64,000 bases of DNA from JAEUIT01 sp044220875. GTDB taxonomy: Bacteria > Planctomycetota > Phycisphaerae > Phycisphaerales > SM1A02. Within the stretch, counting starts at the first letter, position 1, and each line of letters opens with the position of its first letter. Location of the stretch: the NCBI GenBank assembly GCA_044220875.1, contig JBGAQH010000001.1, forward strand, positions 806,001 to 870,000. The letters are read 5' to 3'. Shown here piece by piece: positions 28,910 through 38,042 of the stretch. A program made the position numbers and the translations under genes. The notes below the pieces were generated by a model. The model was not told the origin of the DNA. It ran no database searches and saw nothing but the letters and a program-made list of their open reading frames with translations.

Positions 28910-29290
28910 ATGTTCGAACACCGTCGCCAGCGTCCGATCTCGTTCAGCGCGTTCCTCTGGCGGCAGCTTCGGCACTTCGGCATGGCGACGGCGATCGTCG
29001 GCCTCTCCCTCGCGATGGGCACCGTCGGCTACCACGTCTTCGAGTCGCTGCCCTGGATCGACGCCCTCCTGAACGCGTCGATGATCCTGAGCGGCATGGG
29101 GCCGGTGGAGCATCCCGAGACGGCGCTCGGAAAGCTCTTCGCGTCGGCCTATGCGATCTACTCCGGCATCGTCTTCCTGGTCACGGTCGGCGTCCTCTTC
29201 GCGCCGATGGTCCACCGGGCGCTGCATCGGTTCCATCTCGAGATGGAGGCGGAGGACGCCGAGCGGTCCCCGTCCGACGACGGGCGCTGA
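28910..29290 (+). CDS. two-helix membrane protein of unknown function
   Basis: 126 residues with two hydrophobic helices (about 25-48, beginning AIVGLSLAMGTVGYH, and about 75-100, FASAYAIYSGIVFLVTVGVL), joined by a loop with LNASMILSGMGPVEHPETA. The arrangement, helix-loop-helix followed by a charged amphipathic tail (HRALHRFHLEMEAED), recalls two-TM ion-channel-like proteins, but the potassium selectivity filter TVGYG is absent. The ATG at 28910 has GGAGACAG upstream. It lies 26 bp after the methylase and 23 bp before the GNAT gene. Confidence 0.7.
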   Translation: MFEHRRQRPISFSAFLWRQLRHFGMATAIVGLSLAMGTVGYHVFESLPWIDALLNASMILSGMGPVEHPETALGKLFASAYAIYSGIVFLVTVGVLFAPMVHRALHRFHLEMEAEDAERSPSDDGR

Positions 29291-29301
29291 TCGGGCGATG
29301 C

Positions 29302-29307
29302 TACGCT
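29302..29307 (+). promoter_or_regulatory. TACGCT -10-like hexamer before the GNAT gene
   Basis: TACGCT ends 6 nt before the ATG. GGAG in the spacer is too close to the start to be a good ribosome binding site, so leaderless initiation is plausible. Confidence 0.3.
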
Positions 29308-29313
29308 GGAGCC

Positions 29314-29823
29314 ATGCCTCCCCTCATCCGACCGATCGAGCCTCGCGACCTCGCCGACGTGCGGGCGGAACTGAACGAGCACTGGCACTCGACGCGGATC
29401 TGGTCCCTGGGCCGCTGCCATCACGCTGACGAGCTTCCCGGATTCGTGGCCGAGGTCGGCGGCCGCTTCTCCGGCCTGGTCACGCTGAGCGCCGACCGCG
29501 GCGACTGGCAGTGCGAAGTGATCACGCTCAGCAGCCGCTCGCCCGGAAGCGGCGCCGGCGCGGCGCTCCTTCGGGCCGCCGAGGAATTCGCCCGCGCCCG
29601 CGGCTGCCGGCGCATCTACCTCACGACGACCAACGACAACACCCACGCCATCCGCTTCTACCAGCGTCGGGGATGGCAGTTCTCGGCGCTCCACAAGGGC
29701 ATCGTCGATCGGGTGCGTGCGCTGCAGCCGAGCCTTCCGCTGCTGGGTTTCGACGGGATCCAGATCCGCGACGAGATCGAGTTCGAGCGCTGGCTCGTCG
29801 AGGGTCCGCCGCCGGTCGGCTAA
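29314..29823 (+). CDS. GNAT-family N-acetyltransferase
   Basis: 169 residues. The acetyl-CoA binding motif A is SSRSPGSGAGAALLRAAEEF (normally R/Q-x-x-G-x-G/A), followed by CRRIYLTTTNDNTHAIRFYQ and RRGWQF, the usual motif B with the asparagine and tyrosine. Substrate unknown. Its TAA stop overlaps the stop of the convergent glycosyltransferase gene. Confidence 0.85.
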   Translation: MPPLIRPIEPRDLADVRAELNEHWHSTRIWSLGRCHHADELPGFVAEVGGRFSGLVTLSADRGDWQCEVITLSSRSPGSGAGAALLRAAEEFARARGCRRIYLTTTNDNTHAIRFYQRRGWQFSALHKGIVDRVRALQPSLPLLGFDGIQIRDEIEFERWLVEGPPPVG

Positions 29824-29833
29824 CGCTTCGCGC
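29820..29833 (+). repeat. CTAACGNTTCGCGC motif, copy 2
   Basis: CTAACGCTTCGCGC, spanning the overlapping stop codons of the GNAT gene and the convergent glycosyltransferase gene. Confidence 0.6.
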
Positions 29834-31400
29834 CGTCGATCTCGTACATCGTGACGTCGACCGTGATCGACGCCTTCGACGCGTCGTCCGGAACGGGAAT
29901 CGTCCAGAGCTCGCGGGCGCGGCCCGACTTCAGGAGCGAGCGGATCGGCTCGGGAACGCCCTTCGTTCCGACGAGGGCCAGGGCGCGGTCGTGGGTCTTC
30001 AGCAGGGCGCGAAGCGTCGCGACGGTGTTGTCGCAGGGCGCGGGATCGCCGCAGAGCACCGTGACGTGCGGCAACTGCGGGGCAAGCACGACGAGCGGCC
30101 GGTCGGCGACCGCGGCCCGCTCGCTCCGGCAGCGGTCGACGATCGTTGCGATCTCGTTCATCGACTCGCCCGTCAGGAGCGTCCCCTGGCGATCGACCGC
30201 GGCGTGGATCGCGAGGGTCACGGCCGCGGCGAGCGTGGCGAGCCAGCGCCGGGACCGCACCGGCGAGAAGCGGTCGCCGAGCATCCACCACGCGGCGACG
30301 AGGGCGGCCGGCGCGTAGGCCGGGGCGATGTAGTCGGCGCGCTTGCCGCTTGAGACGGAGAAGGCGGCGATCACCACGACGGTCCACAGGACTCCGCCGA
30401 CGAGTCGCGTGCCGACATCATCGGTGCCGCTCTCGCTCGTGCCGTTGGCCAGCCCCCTCCAGCGGCGCTCGCCGCGTTCCTCGCGGGCGAGCAGCGCGAT
30501 GCCGCCGAGGATCGCCGCGACCGACCACGGGGCGAAGCGGGCGACGAAGTAGAGGAGGTTCACCGGCGACCCGAGCAGGATCATCCACGGTCCCTCGTGG
30601 CTCCCCTCGGGACCGTTGCCTGTGATGCGGCCGATGACCTCGCCGTAGACGAGCGTTTCGCGGAAATGCTCGGGCGAGAGAGACGCGGCGATCGCATACC
30701 AAAGCGCCCCAAGCGACATGCCGATTGCGCCGAGGGTGAGCGGGCGAAATCGGCGAAGCGCCGCGAAGGAGCCGGTGGTCAGCCGGCTCGCGACGATGAC
30801 GTAGGCGGGCAGGAGCGCCGCGACCGGACCCTTCGTCCAGGCGGCGAGGGCGAAGGCCAGCCAGAAGGCGGCGGCCCGCGCGAGCGCGGTCGGACGTCCG
30901 TTGCGGGCGTCCTCGAGAATCAGCGTTCCCCAATGCCATCCGGCGAAGAGGACGAGGCAGAGGAGCATGTCCGGGCGGGCGAGGTAGCCGAGCTTGAAGG
31001 TCGGGAACATCGCCAGCCACGCGAGGGCCCCGAGCCAGCCGACGCCGCGCCCGATCCGCTCGCCCCAACGGACGAGAAGCATCACCATCACCACGGTGAC
31101 GAGGAGGCTCGGCAGCCGGTGGGCGAACTCGCTGCCGCGGCCGAGCAGGGCGACGCCGGGCGCGGCGAGCCAGTTGTAGAGCGGCGGCTTGGTCGCGTAG
31201 AGCCCGTCGGCGTCGCGGGCCAGCACCCACGCCTTGCCGCCGCGCACGAGCATGTCCGCGGTGTACGCGATGGTCCGCGGCTGCGTGTGCCCCCAGAGGT
31301 CGCTCGGCCCGAGGATGCGCGCGACGAAGAGCGCGACCAGCGCGCAGAGAGTCGACACGGCGAACGGTCGTCGCTGGCGTTGCTCTGGAGTTGGCGACAC
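29820..31400 (-). CDS. GT39/ArnT-like membrane glycosyltransferase
   Basis: 526 residues, about ten membrane helices. The first loop has the pattern of the dolichyl/undecaprenyl-phosphate sugar transferases: SDLWGHTQPRTIAYTADM and YATKPPLYNWLAAPG, the usual ExKPPLYYW-like block of ArnT/PMT enzymes. These move a sugar from a lipid-phosphate carrier to lipid A, protein or glycan on the outer face of the inner membrane; the acceptor here is unknown. The GTG start follows a TACCCT hexamer by 6 nt. No sugar-carrier synthesis genes are adjacent. Confidence 0.82.
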   Translation of the reverse strand: MSPTPEQRQRRPFAVSTLCALVALFVARILGPSDLWGHTQPRTIAYTADMLVRGGKAWVLARDADGLYATKPPLYNWLAAPGVALLGRGSEFAHRLPSLLVTVVMVMLLVRWGERIGRGVGWLGALAWLAMFPTFKLGYLARPDMLLCLVLFAGWHWGTLILEDARNGRPTALARAAAFWLAFALAAWTKGPVAALLPAYVIVASRLTTGSFAALRRFRPLTLGAIGMSLGALWYAIAASLSPEHFRETLVYGEVIGRITGNGPEGSHEGPWMILLGSPVNLLYFVARFAPWSVAAILGGIALLAREERGERRWRGLANGTSESGTDDVGTRLVGGVLWTVVVIAAFSVSSGKRADYIAPAYAPAALVAAWWMLGDRFSPVRSRRWLATLAAAVTLAIHAAVDRQGTLLTGESMNEIATIVDRCRSERAAVADRPLVVLAPQLPHVTVLCGDPAPCDNTVATLRALLKTHDRALALVGTKGVPEPIRSLLKSGRARELWTIPVPDDASKASITVDVTMYEIDGAKR

Positions 31401-31406
31401 GGCCGT

Positions 31407-31412
31407 AGGGTA
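31407..31412 (-). promoter_or_regulatory. TACCCT -10-like hexamer before the glycosyltransferase
   Basis: On the minus strand, TACCCT ends 6 nt before the GTG start, between the upstream terminator hairpin and the gene. Supports a leaderless message. Confidence 0.35.
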
Positions 31413-31422
31413 GCGGAAGTGG

Positions 31423-31455
31423 AACCGGGGCCGCGACGCGGTCGCGGCCCCGGTT
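31423..31455 (-). terminator. perfect 15-bp hairpin after the M16 genes
   Basis: AACCGGGGCCGCGAC and its exact inverse separated by 3 nt, about 20 bp after the stop of the minus-strand M16 peptidase. There is no long T-tract, but the position and strength suggest transcription termination. Confidence 0.65.
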
Positions 31456-31476
31456 TCGAATGGGTTGAATGACCGG

Positions 31477-32949
31477 TCACTTCGTCGGTTCGAGTGTCAC
31501 CGGATCCTTCATCGGGATGTGGGTCACGTCGCCGCTGAAGAAGTCCTTCATCGACGCCCGCTCGTTGCCCTCGTAGATCTGGCTCCAGTTGCCGACGACC
31601 ATGATGGCCATGTTCTTCGGGTCGAGGTAGGCCTTCGCGACGCGCTGGACGTCGGCGGGCTGCACGGCCATGACCTTCTCGCGGAAGGTCTTCCAGTAGC
31701 CCTCGGGGCGCTTGGTCCGCTCGTCGTCGACGAAGATGCCGAGCATCGCCTCCTTGCTCGCGAAGTTCTGCGGGAAGGTCTCGACGAAGGAGTTCTTGGC
31801 CGTCTCGAGCTCCTGGGCCGTGACCGGCTCGGCGCGGATGCGGTTGAACTCGTCGTCGATCAGCTTGATGGCCAGGGCGACGGTCGGGTTCTTGCTCTGG
31901 AAGAGGGCCCGGACCTCGCCCGGGTAATAGGGATTCGTCGCGAGCTTCGAGCCGGCCGAATAGGCCAGGCCCTCGTTGCTGCGGACGCTCTGCACGATGC
32001 GGCTGGTGAAGCCGCCGCCGCCTAACACCTCGTTCATCACCAGCATCGGGAAGTAGTCGGGGTCGTCGCGCCGGATGCCGCGCAGGCCGATGAAGACCTT
32101 GCCCTGCGGGATGTCCTTCTCGACGTGGTAGACGCCGGGCCTGAACGTGGCGGTCGGGGCCGGCGGGTCGGCGACCGTCTCGCCGCGGGCCCAGCCGTCA
32201 AAGGCCCTCTCGAGCCGGGCGGTCATGTCGGCGACGTCGAAGTCGCCGCTCACCGCGACGATCACGTTGCCGGGGTGGAAGATCCGCTTGTGCATCTCCG
32301 CGAGCCGCTCGCGGGTGATGGCGTTGAGGGACGCGCCGGTCGGCTGGCGGGCCTCGAAGTGCTCGGCGCCGTAGAGGAGCGCCGACCACTCGCGGTCGAT
32401 GATCGCGTCGGCCGAGTCGTTCCGCTGCTTGAGCCCCTCGAGGGCCTCGCCCTTCTGGACGTCGAGCCGGCCCTGGTCGAAGCCGGGGTTGCGGAGGATC
32501 TCGACGAAGAGGCGCATGCTCTCGTCGAGGTTCTGCTTGAGGCAGTTCATGGTGGCGCTCGAGGTCACGCCGCCGACGCGGACGCCGATGCGCGTCGCGA
32601 GGAAGTCGAGCTGCTCGTCGAGGTCGGCCGGCTTCATCGAGGTCGTGCCGCCGGAACGCATGAGCGAGCCGGTCATCGTGGCGAGGCCCGTGGCGTCGGC
32701 GGGATCGAGGTAGTCGCCTCCCTTGAAGGAGAACGAGACGGAGACGAGCGGGAACTCCCTGCTCGGCGCCATGTACACGACGGTCCCGTCCTTCAGCGTG
32801 TGCCGGAAGGACTTCGCGTCGGGGGGCGTGAAGCTGAGCGGGGCGAACGTGAGCTCCTCGGGGCGCGGGGGAATCGCGAGCGAGGGGGCGGCTGCGGCGA
32901 CGAGAAGGGCGGCCGCAACGGTCAGGGTCATGAAGCGCTGGATGCGCAT
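31477..32949 (-). CDS. M16-family protein, non-catalytic partner
   Basis: 490 residues with a signal peptide (MTLTVAAALLVAAAAPSLA). Two M16B halves are visible, but the zinc motif HxxEH is missing: the corresponding place reads ADATGLATMTGSLMRSG. It keeps the C-terminal-domain Arg/Tyr pair (SRIVQSVRSNEGLAYSAGS) that completes the active site in heterodimeric M16B peptidases. It should therefore pair with the catalytic subunit encoded just upstream (36 bp away on the same strand). Envelope peptide degradation is the likely role. Confidence 0.88.
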   Translation of the reverse strand: MRIQRFMTLTVAAALLVAAAAPSLAIPPRPEELTFAPLSFTPPDAKSFRHTLKDGTVVYMAPSREFPLVSVSFSFKGGDYLDPADATGLATMTGSLMRSGGTTSMKPADLDEQLDFLATRIGVRVGGVTSSATMNCLKQNLDESMRLFVEILRNPGFDQGRLDVQKGEALEGLKQRNDSADAIIDREWSALLYGAEHFEARQPTGASLNAITRERLAEMHKRIFHPGNVIVAVSGDFDVADMTARLERAFDGWARGETVADPPAPTATFRPGVYHVEKDIPQGKVFIGLRGIRRDDPDYFPMLVMNEVLGGGGFTSRIVQSVRSNEGLAYSAGSKLATNPYYPGEVRALFQSKNPTVALAIKLIDDEFNRIRAEPVTAQELETAKNSFVETFPQNFASKEAMLGIFVDDERTKRPEGYWKTFREKVMAVQPADVQRVAKAYLDPKNMAIMVVGNWSQIYEGNERASMKDFFSGDVTHIPMKDPVTLEPTK

Positions 32950-32985
32950 GGTGTTAGGTCCTTGGAGTTGGTGTTGCGGCGGGAC

Positions 32986-34938
32986 TCACTTCGGCGACTC
33001 GAGCTGCCTGATGCGCTCCTCGATCTTCTTGCGGAGGTACTCGACCACCGGAAGCATCTGGGGAGGCACCTTGCCGGCGTCGATGTCCGCGGACATGCGG
33101 GCGAGACCGTCCTTCAGCTTGGGCAGGTCGGTCGTGGTCGCGAGCTTCTGGAGCTGCGGCCGGAGCATCGGCTGCATCTCCGCGGGGAGCTTCGCGAACT
33201 CCGGATCGTCGGCGGTCGGATCGGCCGCGGCGGCTGCTGCGGCGGTTGCCGCGGCGCCGCCGGACTCGGCCGCGCCGGGGCTTCCCTTCCGCTTGTAGAT
33301 CGCCACCGCGCGGCCCTCGTCCCTGAAGTAGGTCCGGGCGACGCGCTGGATGTCGGCCGCGGTGACGGCCTGGATCTTGGCGCTCTCCTCGTTGATCTCG
33401 GTCCACGAGCCCATCGACTCGGAGACGGCGAGCTGGATCATGAGGAAGAAGTTGCTCTGCAGCCGGCGGTACTGCTCGGCCGCATTCTGGTTCTTCACCT
33501 TCTGGAGCTCGCGGTCGGAGACGGGCTCGTCCTGAAGCCGCTTTACCTCGACGAGGATCGCGGCCTCGAGCTGCTCGGGAGTCGCGTCGCCCTTGGTTTC
33601 GGCGCTGATGTTGAACGCGCCGGCGTACTTGCGGACGTCGGTCTGGGCGCCCGCGTCGGAGGCGATCGACTTGCCCTCGACCATCGTCTTGTAGAGGCGG
33701 CCGGTGCGGCCGTTCAGGATCGACGACATGACGTCAAGGGCGTAGCTGTCGCGGTGCCGGAAGGGCACGGTGTGCCAGCGCATCTCGACCGACGGCTGGG
33801 CGTCGACCTCGGCGTTCATGCGCATCTCGGCCGAGGTCTTGTGCTCGAGCGTGATCACCGGCGGCGGCGGCGTCTTGCCCGGCTTCAGGCGGCCGAAGTA
33901 CTCCTTGATCACCGGCTTCACGTCTGCGGCGTTGAAGTCGCCGACGACCACGCCGACCAGGTTGTTCGGTCGGTAGTAGAGGTCCCAGTAGCGCAGCGCC
34001 TCGTCCATCGTGTAGGAGTTGAGGTCGCTGGTCCATCCGATGACCGGCCAGGAGTAGCCGCTCGACATCCAGAACATCGAGTCGAACTGCTCCTGGAAGA
34101 CGCCGGTCGGCGTGCTCTCGGTGCGGAGGCGTCGCTCCTCGTGGACGACGTCACGCTCGGCGTAGAACTCGCGGAAGACCGAGTCGTTGAGGCGGTCGGA
34201 CTCCATCCAGGCCCAGAGCTCGAACTTGTTGCTCGGGACGTTGATGAAGAAAAAAGTCTGGTCGTAGCCGGTGAAGGCGTTCATGCCCGAGCCGCCGGCC
34301 TTGGTGTAGACCTGGTCGAACTCGTCCTTCACGATCGAGGCCTTGCCGTTCTGCTCGGCCTCGAGCGACATGATCTCCTTCTCGAGCGCCGCGGCCTGGG
34401 TCTTGCCCGCGTCGGTCGAGCGGTCGGCCTTGGCGAGCTCGCTCTTCTTCCTCGCGATCTCGTCGCCGAAGAGGCGGCCCTGCTGGGCGTCCATCATCTT
34501 CTTCAGCTCGGCGCGGAGCTCCTTGAGCTTCGGCGTGTCGTTGGTCGGGTTCCACGGATCGTCGATCTCGCCGCGGAAGTAGCGGGCGTACTGCTCGGTC
34601 CAGGTGAGCTGGTTGAGCTGGTCGCGGAGGTCCTTCTGCTTCGCCCGGTACTCGGCGTCGCGCTTCGCGTCGCGGGTGCCGATCGTGTTCGTCCCCTTGA
34701 ACATCATGTGTTCGAAGAAGTGGCTGATGCCGGTGATGCCGGGGCGCTCGTTGACGCTCCCGACCTTGGCCAGCCAGCCGGCCGAGATCGTGTTGGGCTG
34801 GTCATGGCGCGGCACGAGCAGAAACGTCATGCCGTTGTCGAGCTTGAGCGTCTCGACGTCGACCTTCTGTGCGTGGAGCGACGACGTGAGCGATGCCACA
34901 CAGGCGGTGACGATCGCCGCGACGGCGAAAAATCGCAT
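32986..34938 (-). CDS. M16-family zinc metallopeptidase, catalytic subunit
   Basis: 650 residues with a signal peptide (MRFFAVAAIVTACVASLTSSLHA) and a good CAGGAG before the ATG. The inverted zinc motif is HFFEH at residues 73-77, with downstream glutamates (VVHEERR) for the third ligand. Between the zinc motif and NAFTGYDQTFF lies an insertion of roughly 130 residues rich in charged helices (LKELRAELKKMMDAQQ, ALEKEIMSLEAEQN), predicted to be coiled coil and absent from typical M16B enzymes. Forms an operon, and presumably a heterodimer, with the non-catalytic gene. Confidence 0.9.
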   Translation of the reverse strand: MRFFAVAAIVTACVASLTSSLHAQKVDVETLKLDNGMTFLLVPRHDQPNTISAGWLAKVGSVNERPGITGISHFFEHMMFKGTNTIGTRDAKRDAEYRAKQKDLRDQLNQLTWTEQYARYFRGEIDDPWNPTNDTPKLKELRAELKKMMDAQQGRLFGDEIARKKSELAKADRSTDAGKTQAAALEKEIMSLEAEQNGKASIVKDEFDQVYTKAGGSGMNAFTGYDQTFFFINVPSNKFELWAWMESDRLNDSVFREFYAERDVVHEERRLRTESTPTGVFQEQFDSMFWMSSGYSWPVIGWTSDLNSYTMDEALRYWDLYYRPNNLVGVVVGDFNAADVKPVIKEYFGRLKPGKTPPPPVITLEHKTSAEMRMNAEVDAQPSVEMRWHTVPFRHRDSYALDVMSSILNGRTGRLYKTMVEGKSIASDAGAQTDVRKYAGAFNISAETKGDATPEQLEAAILVEVKRLQDEPVSDRELQKVKNQNAAEQYRRLQSNFFLMIQLAVSESMGSWTEINEESAKIQAVTAADIQRVARTYFRDEGRAVAIYKRKGSPGAAESGGAAATAAAAAAADPTADDPEFAKLPAEMQPMLRPQLQKLATTTDLPKLKDGLARMSADIDAGKVPPQMLPVVEYLRKKIEERIRQLESPK

Positions 34939-35111
34939 GCGGTACTCCTGAAAGGGACCCTCGTCGGATCCGAGGCTGGGCCTTCCCCGCGACCGGGCGG
35001 TCGGGGAAGGAGAGTGCCCACCACGAGAGGCTCGCGGCGGGGAGGAGAGTTATACCGGACGCATTCGGTGCTGATGCGGACGACGGCGCTTCCGTCACGG
35101 GGAATCCGGGC

Positions 35112-35117
35112 TAGATT
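35112..35117 (+). promoter_or_regulatory. possible promoter for the nuclease/phosphatase gene
   Basis: TAGATT with TTCCGT about 16 nt upstream forms a weak sigma-70-like pair in the divergent region between the M16 operon and the secreted endonuclease/phosphatase gene. Confidence 0.3.
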
Positions 35118-35193
35118 GACCCATCGGTTTTCTTGGACTCCACGGCGCTCGCCGCGGGGTCGCACCGTCAGCCAACCGCTGGAGCTATCGGGC

Positions 35194-37074
35194 GTGCACG
35201 CGAACAAGTCCCCCCACCGTGGCCCGCGTCCCGTGAAGTCCTGGGCCGCCTCCTGCGCCGCCTGCCTCTCCGCATTCCTCGCCGCACTCGCCTCCCCCGC
35301 GGCCGACGCGCAGGTGCGGGTCATGAACTGGAACATCGCCACGCTGCTGGGCGACGCGAACTCGATTCGAAACGTCATCGCCACCGCAGCGGTCGACGGC
35401 AACCCGGGCTTCGCCGTGGCGCCGGCGATCCTGGTCTTCTCGGAAGTCCACAGCGACGACGTCGACGCGCTCGAGACGCTGGTCGACACCGCGATCCCCG
35501 GCATCAACTACACCCGCGGCACCTACACATCCTCGGCGGGCGAGGATGCCTCGGGCGGCGCACAGGCGGTCTTCTACCGCAACACGGTGGTGACCGAGAT
35601 CACCTCGGCGCATCTCGACCTCGACACCGGCGCGGGGCGCAAGTCGGACCGCTGGCAGTTCCAGCTCGTCGGCTATTCGTCGCCCGACGCGAAGTTCTAC
35701 ATCTACGCATCGCACCTGAAGGCCAGCACCGGCGCGGCCAACGAGGACGCGCGGCTCGCCGGCGCCCAGACGATTCGCAACAACAGCGACTCGCTGCCGC
35801 AGGGCACGCACGTCATCTATTGCGGCGACTACAACCTCTACTCGAACGGCGAGCCGGCCTACATCGAATTCCTTTCCGCCGGCAACGGCCAGGCGTTCGA
35901 CCCGCTCGGCACGGGATCGTGGAGCGGCGCCGCGAACGCGATCAAGCAGACGCAGTCGCCGCGCGACATCACCGCCAACGGCCTGGTCGGCGGGGCGATG
36001 GACGATCGGTTCGACTTTCAGCTCTCGACGAGCGAGTTCCAGGATGGCGAGGGGCTCTCGCTGATCGCCGGCACCTACCGATCCTTCGGCAACGACGGCC
36101 AGCACTACAACCTGGCCATCAACGCCGGCAACAACGTCTACTTCCCCGGCAACGTGCCCGCCTCGAACGCGCTCGCCGACCTGCTCTTCGCCGCCTCGGA
36201 CCACATTCCGGTGATCGGCGACTATCAGGTGCCCGGCGTGCTGAGCGCCTCGATGACCCCGAGCTTCGGACGCGTCATCCAGAACGCCGTCGTGAGCGTG
36301 CCGGCGATCCTCCAGAACATCGCGGCGGGCGTCCCGTTAGGGATCGACTCGCTGGACGTCCACGTCGTCGGCACCGGCGCGCTCGCCGGCACCGCCACCA
36401 CCGTCGCGGCGCTGGCCCCGTCGGTGACCTCCGTTCCGCTGACGGTCAGCACCGCCGCGGTCGGATTTGCCTCCGGCGGCGCCACCGTGACGGCGCTGTC
36501 GCAGGGCGCGCAGAACCCGCTCTATTCGCTCTCGACGGGAGGACAGGTCGTGCGAAAGTCCAACGGCAGCTTCAGCGCGTCATCCGACCTCAACGCCACC
36601 ACCGCATCGGCGAACGCGCCGGTCGGAACGGCGACCGTGCAGCTCGACGTGCCCGTCCACAACTTCGGCTTCGACGCGTCCCAGGCGCTGCTTGACATCG
36701 ATCTCGTCGGCGGGCTCGGCAACGGCTTCTCCCTCGTGAGCGGCATCCAGGGCGGCATCGGCGCGGTGCCGGGCACGCTGCACTTCGCCTTCAGCGCCGC
36801 CGGAAAGCCCGCCGGCACCTACTCGAAGACGGTGACGATCACCGTGAGCGACGAGGACATCCCCGGCGCCAGCTCATCGCAGCTCACGCTCACGCTCTCG
36901 GTGACGCTTGCGGCTCCCTCGAACCCGGCGGACCTCGACGGCAACGGCACGGTCGACGGAGCGGACCTCGCCATCCTGCTCGGCCAGTGGGGCGGAGCGG
37001 GCACCGCCGACATCGACGGCTCCGGTGTCGTGGACGGTGCGGATCTGGCGATTCTCCTTGGCGCGTGGCAGTGA
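35194..37074 (+). CDS. secreted endonuclease/exonuclease/phosphatase-domain protein with dockerin-like C-terminus
   Basis: 626 residues from a GTG with GGAG about 9 nt upstream; the signal peptide ends near SPAADAQ. Residues about 40-335 form an endonuclease/exonuclease/phosphatase fold: VRVMNWNIAT, LVFSEVH, YASHLKAS, VIYCGDYNLYSN and FAASDHIPVIGDY supply the usual Asn, Glu, His, Asp-Asn and Asp-His. A beta-rich region of about 230 residues follows, with a choice-of-anchor look. The C-terminus holds two EF-hand-like units (LDGNGTVDGADLAILLG and IDGSGVVDGADLAILLG), the paired dockerin-like anchor. Extracellular DNA, RNA or phosphoester substrates are possible. The frame is open far upstream, but that part is antisense to the M16 genes. 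Confidence 0.85.
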   Translation: MHANKSPHRGPRPVKSWAASCAACLSAFLAALASPAADAQVRVMNWNIATLLGDANSIRNVIATAAVDGNPGFAVAPAILVFSEVHSDDVDALETLVDTAIPGINYTRGTYTSSAGEDASGGAQAVFYRNTVVTEITSAHLDLDTGAGRKSDRWQFQLVGYSSPDAKFYIYASHLKASTGAANEDARLAGAQTIRNNSDSLPQGTHVIYCGDYNLYSNGEPAYIEFLSAGNGQAFDPLGTGSWSGAANAIKQTQSPRDITANGLVGGAMDDRFDFQLSTSEFQDGEGLSLIAGTYRSFGNDGQHYNLAINAGNNVYFPGNVPASNALADLLFAASDHIPVIGDYQVPGVLSASMTPSFGRVIQNAVVSVPAILQNIAAGVPLGIDSLDVHVVGTGALAGTATTVAALAPSVTSVPLTVSTAAVGFASGGATVTALSQGAQNPLYSLSTGGQVVRKSNGSFSASSDLNATTASANAPVGTATVQLDVPVHNFGFDASQALLDIDLVGGLGNGFSLVSGIQGGIGAVPGTLHFAFSAAGKPAGTYSKTVTITVSDEDIPGASSSQLTLTLSVTLAAPSNPADLDGNGTVDGADLAILLGQWGGAGTADIDGSGVVDGADLAILLGAWQ

Positions 37075-37131
37075 ACGGAATCGCGGACGCTTCCGAACTC
37101 CGAATCGCATGAATGCAGGAACCACCGCGCG

Positions 37132-37962
37132 ATGAAGCTCGCCACACCGCTTGCCGCACTCCTCCTCGCCGGACCGGTCGCCGCAGACTCGCTTGTGGTG
37201 ACGACGGTTGACGACAACACGCTCATTCAGACCACGGGCAGCCCGGTGTCCCAGGGCGCCTCGTACAACTTCTACGCAGGTCGGGTGGGCACGAACGGCG
37301 AGGGCACGCTGCGGCGCGGCGCGATCAAGTTCTCCCTGACGGCCATCCCCGCGGGCTCGACGATCCAGAGCGTCACGCTCGAGCTCTACTGCTCGAACGC
37401 CGGCTCCTCGACGTCCTTTCCGATCGTGCTGAAGCGCATGACCGCCTCGTGGGGCGAGGGATCCTCCTTCGCGTTCGGCGGCGGCGGGGCGCCCGCCGAG
37501 AGCGGCGACGCAACGTGGACCCATCGCTTCTATCCGAACGTCTTCTGGACGACGCCGGGCGGCGACTTCGTCGCGACGGCGAGCGCAACGAAGAACGTCA
37601 CGACCGCGGGCTGGTACACGTGGGCATCGACCTCGCAGCTCGTCGCCGACGTGCAGGGATGGGTGAACGCGCCGGCGTCGAACTTCGGCTGGCTGGTGCA
37701 GGGAAACGAGACGACGCTGAAGTCGGTGAAGCGTTTCGACACGCACGAGGCCCAGCCGGCGACGCAGCCGAAGCTGACCATCACCTACACGCCACCGGCG
37801 CCGGTGCTGGGTGACCTCACCAACGACATGAAGGTGAATGGCGCCGATCTCGCCGTGCTGCTCGGCGCGTGGGGCGCCGCGGGCCCCGCGGATCTGAACG
37901 GTTCCGGCGTCGTCGACGGCGCTGACTTGGGGATCCTGTTGGGTGCGTGGACCGGACCCTGA
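37132..37962 (+). CDS. secreted DNRLRE-type beta protein with dockerin-like C-terminus
   Basis: 276 residues. Signal peptide MKLATPLAALLLAGPVAAD. The body (about residues 20-220) has the marks of the DNRLRE family of surface beta-sandwich domains: RRGAIKFSLTAIPAGSTI, VTLELYCSN and LVADVQGWVNAPASNFGWLV. Two EF-hand-like dockerin units close the chain (NGADLAVLLG, DGADLGILLG); the first has a degenerate calcium loop (LTNDMKVNG). It follows the nuclease/phosphatase gene by 57 bp and is probably cotranscribed. Function otherwise unknown. Confidence 0.82.
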   Translation: MKLATPLAALLLAGPVAADSLVVTTVDDNTLIQTTGSPVSQGASYNFYAGRVGTNGEGTLRRGAIKFSLTAIPAGSTIQSVTLELYCSNAGSSTSFPIVLKRMTASWGEGSSFAFGGGGAPAESGDATWTHRFYPNVFWTTPGGDFVATASATKNVTTAGWYTWASTSQLVADVQGWVNAPASNFGWLVQGNETTLKSVKRFDTHEAQPATQPKLTITYTPPAPVLGDLTNDMKVNGADLAVLLGAWGAAGPADLNGSGVVDGADLGILLGAWTGP

Positions 37963-37987
37963 ACGCGACGGCGGGGCCAAAGAACAA

Positions 37988-38022
37988 TCGGCGCCGCGAC
38001 TCGAGTCGAGTGGCGGCGCCGA
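37988..38022. terminator. bidirectional terminator hairpin
   Basis: TCGGCGCCGC and its inverse flank a loop that itself contains the palindrome GACTCGAGTC. It lies between convergent genes (26 bp after one stop and 20 bp from the other). Confidence 0.65.
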
Positions 38023-38042
38023 CGTGATTCGGGCGGAGAGCG

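Noticed and set aside
32125..35193. Upstream part of the 1649-codon frame ending at 37074
   Set aside because: Antisense to the M16 peptidases; the signal peptide and ribosome binding site place the real start at 35194.
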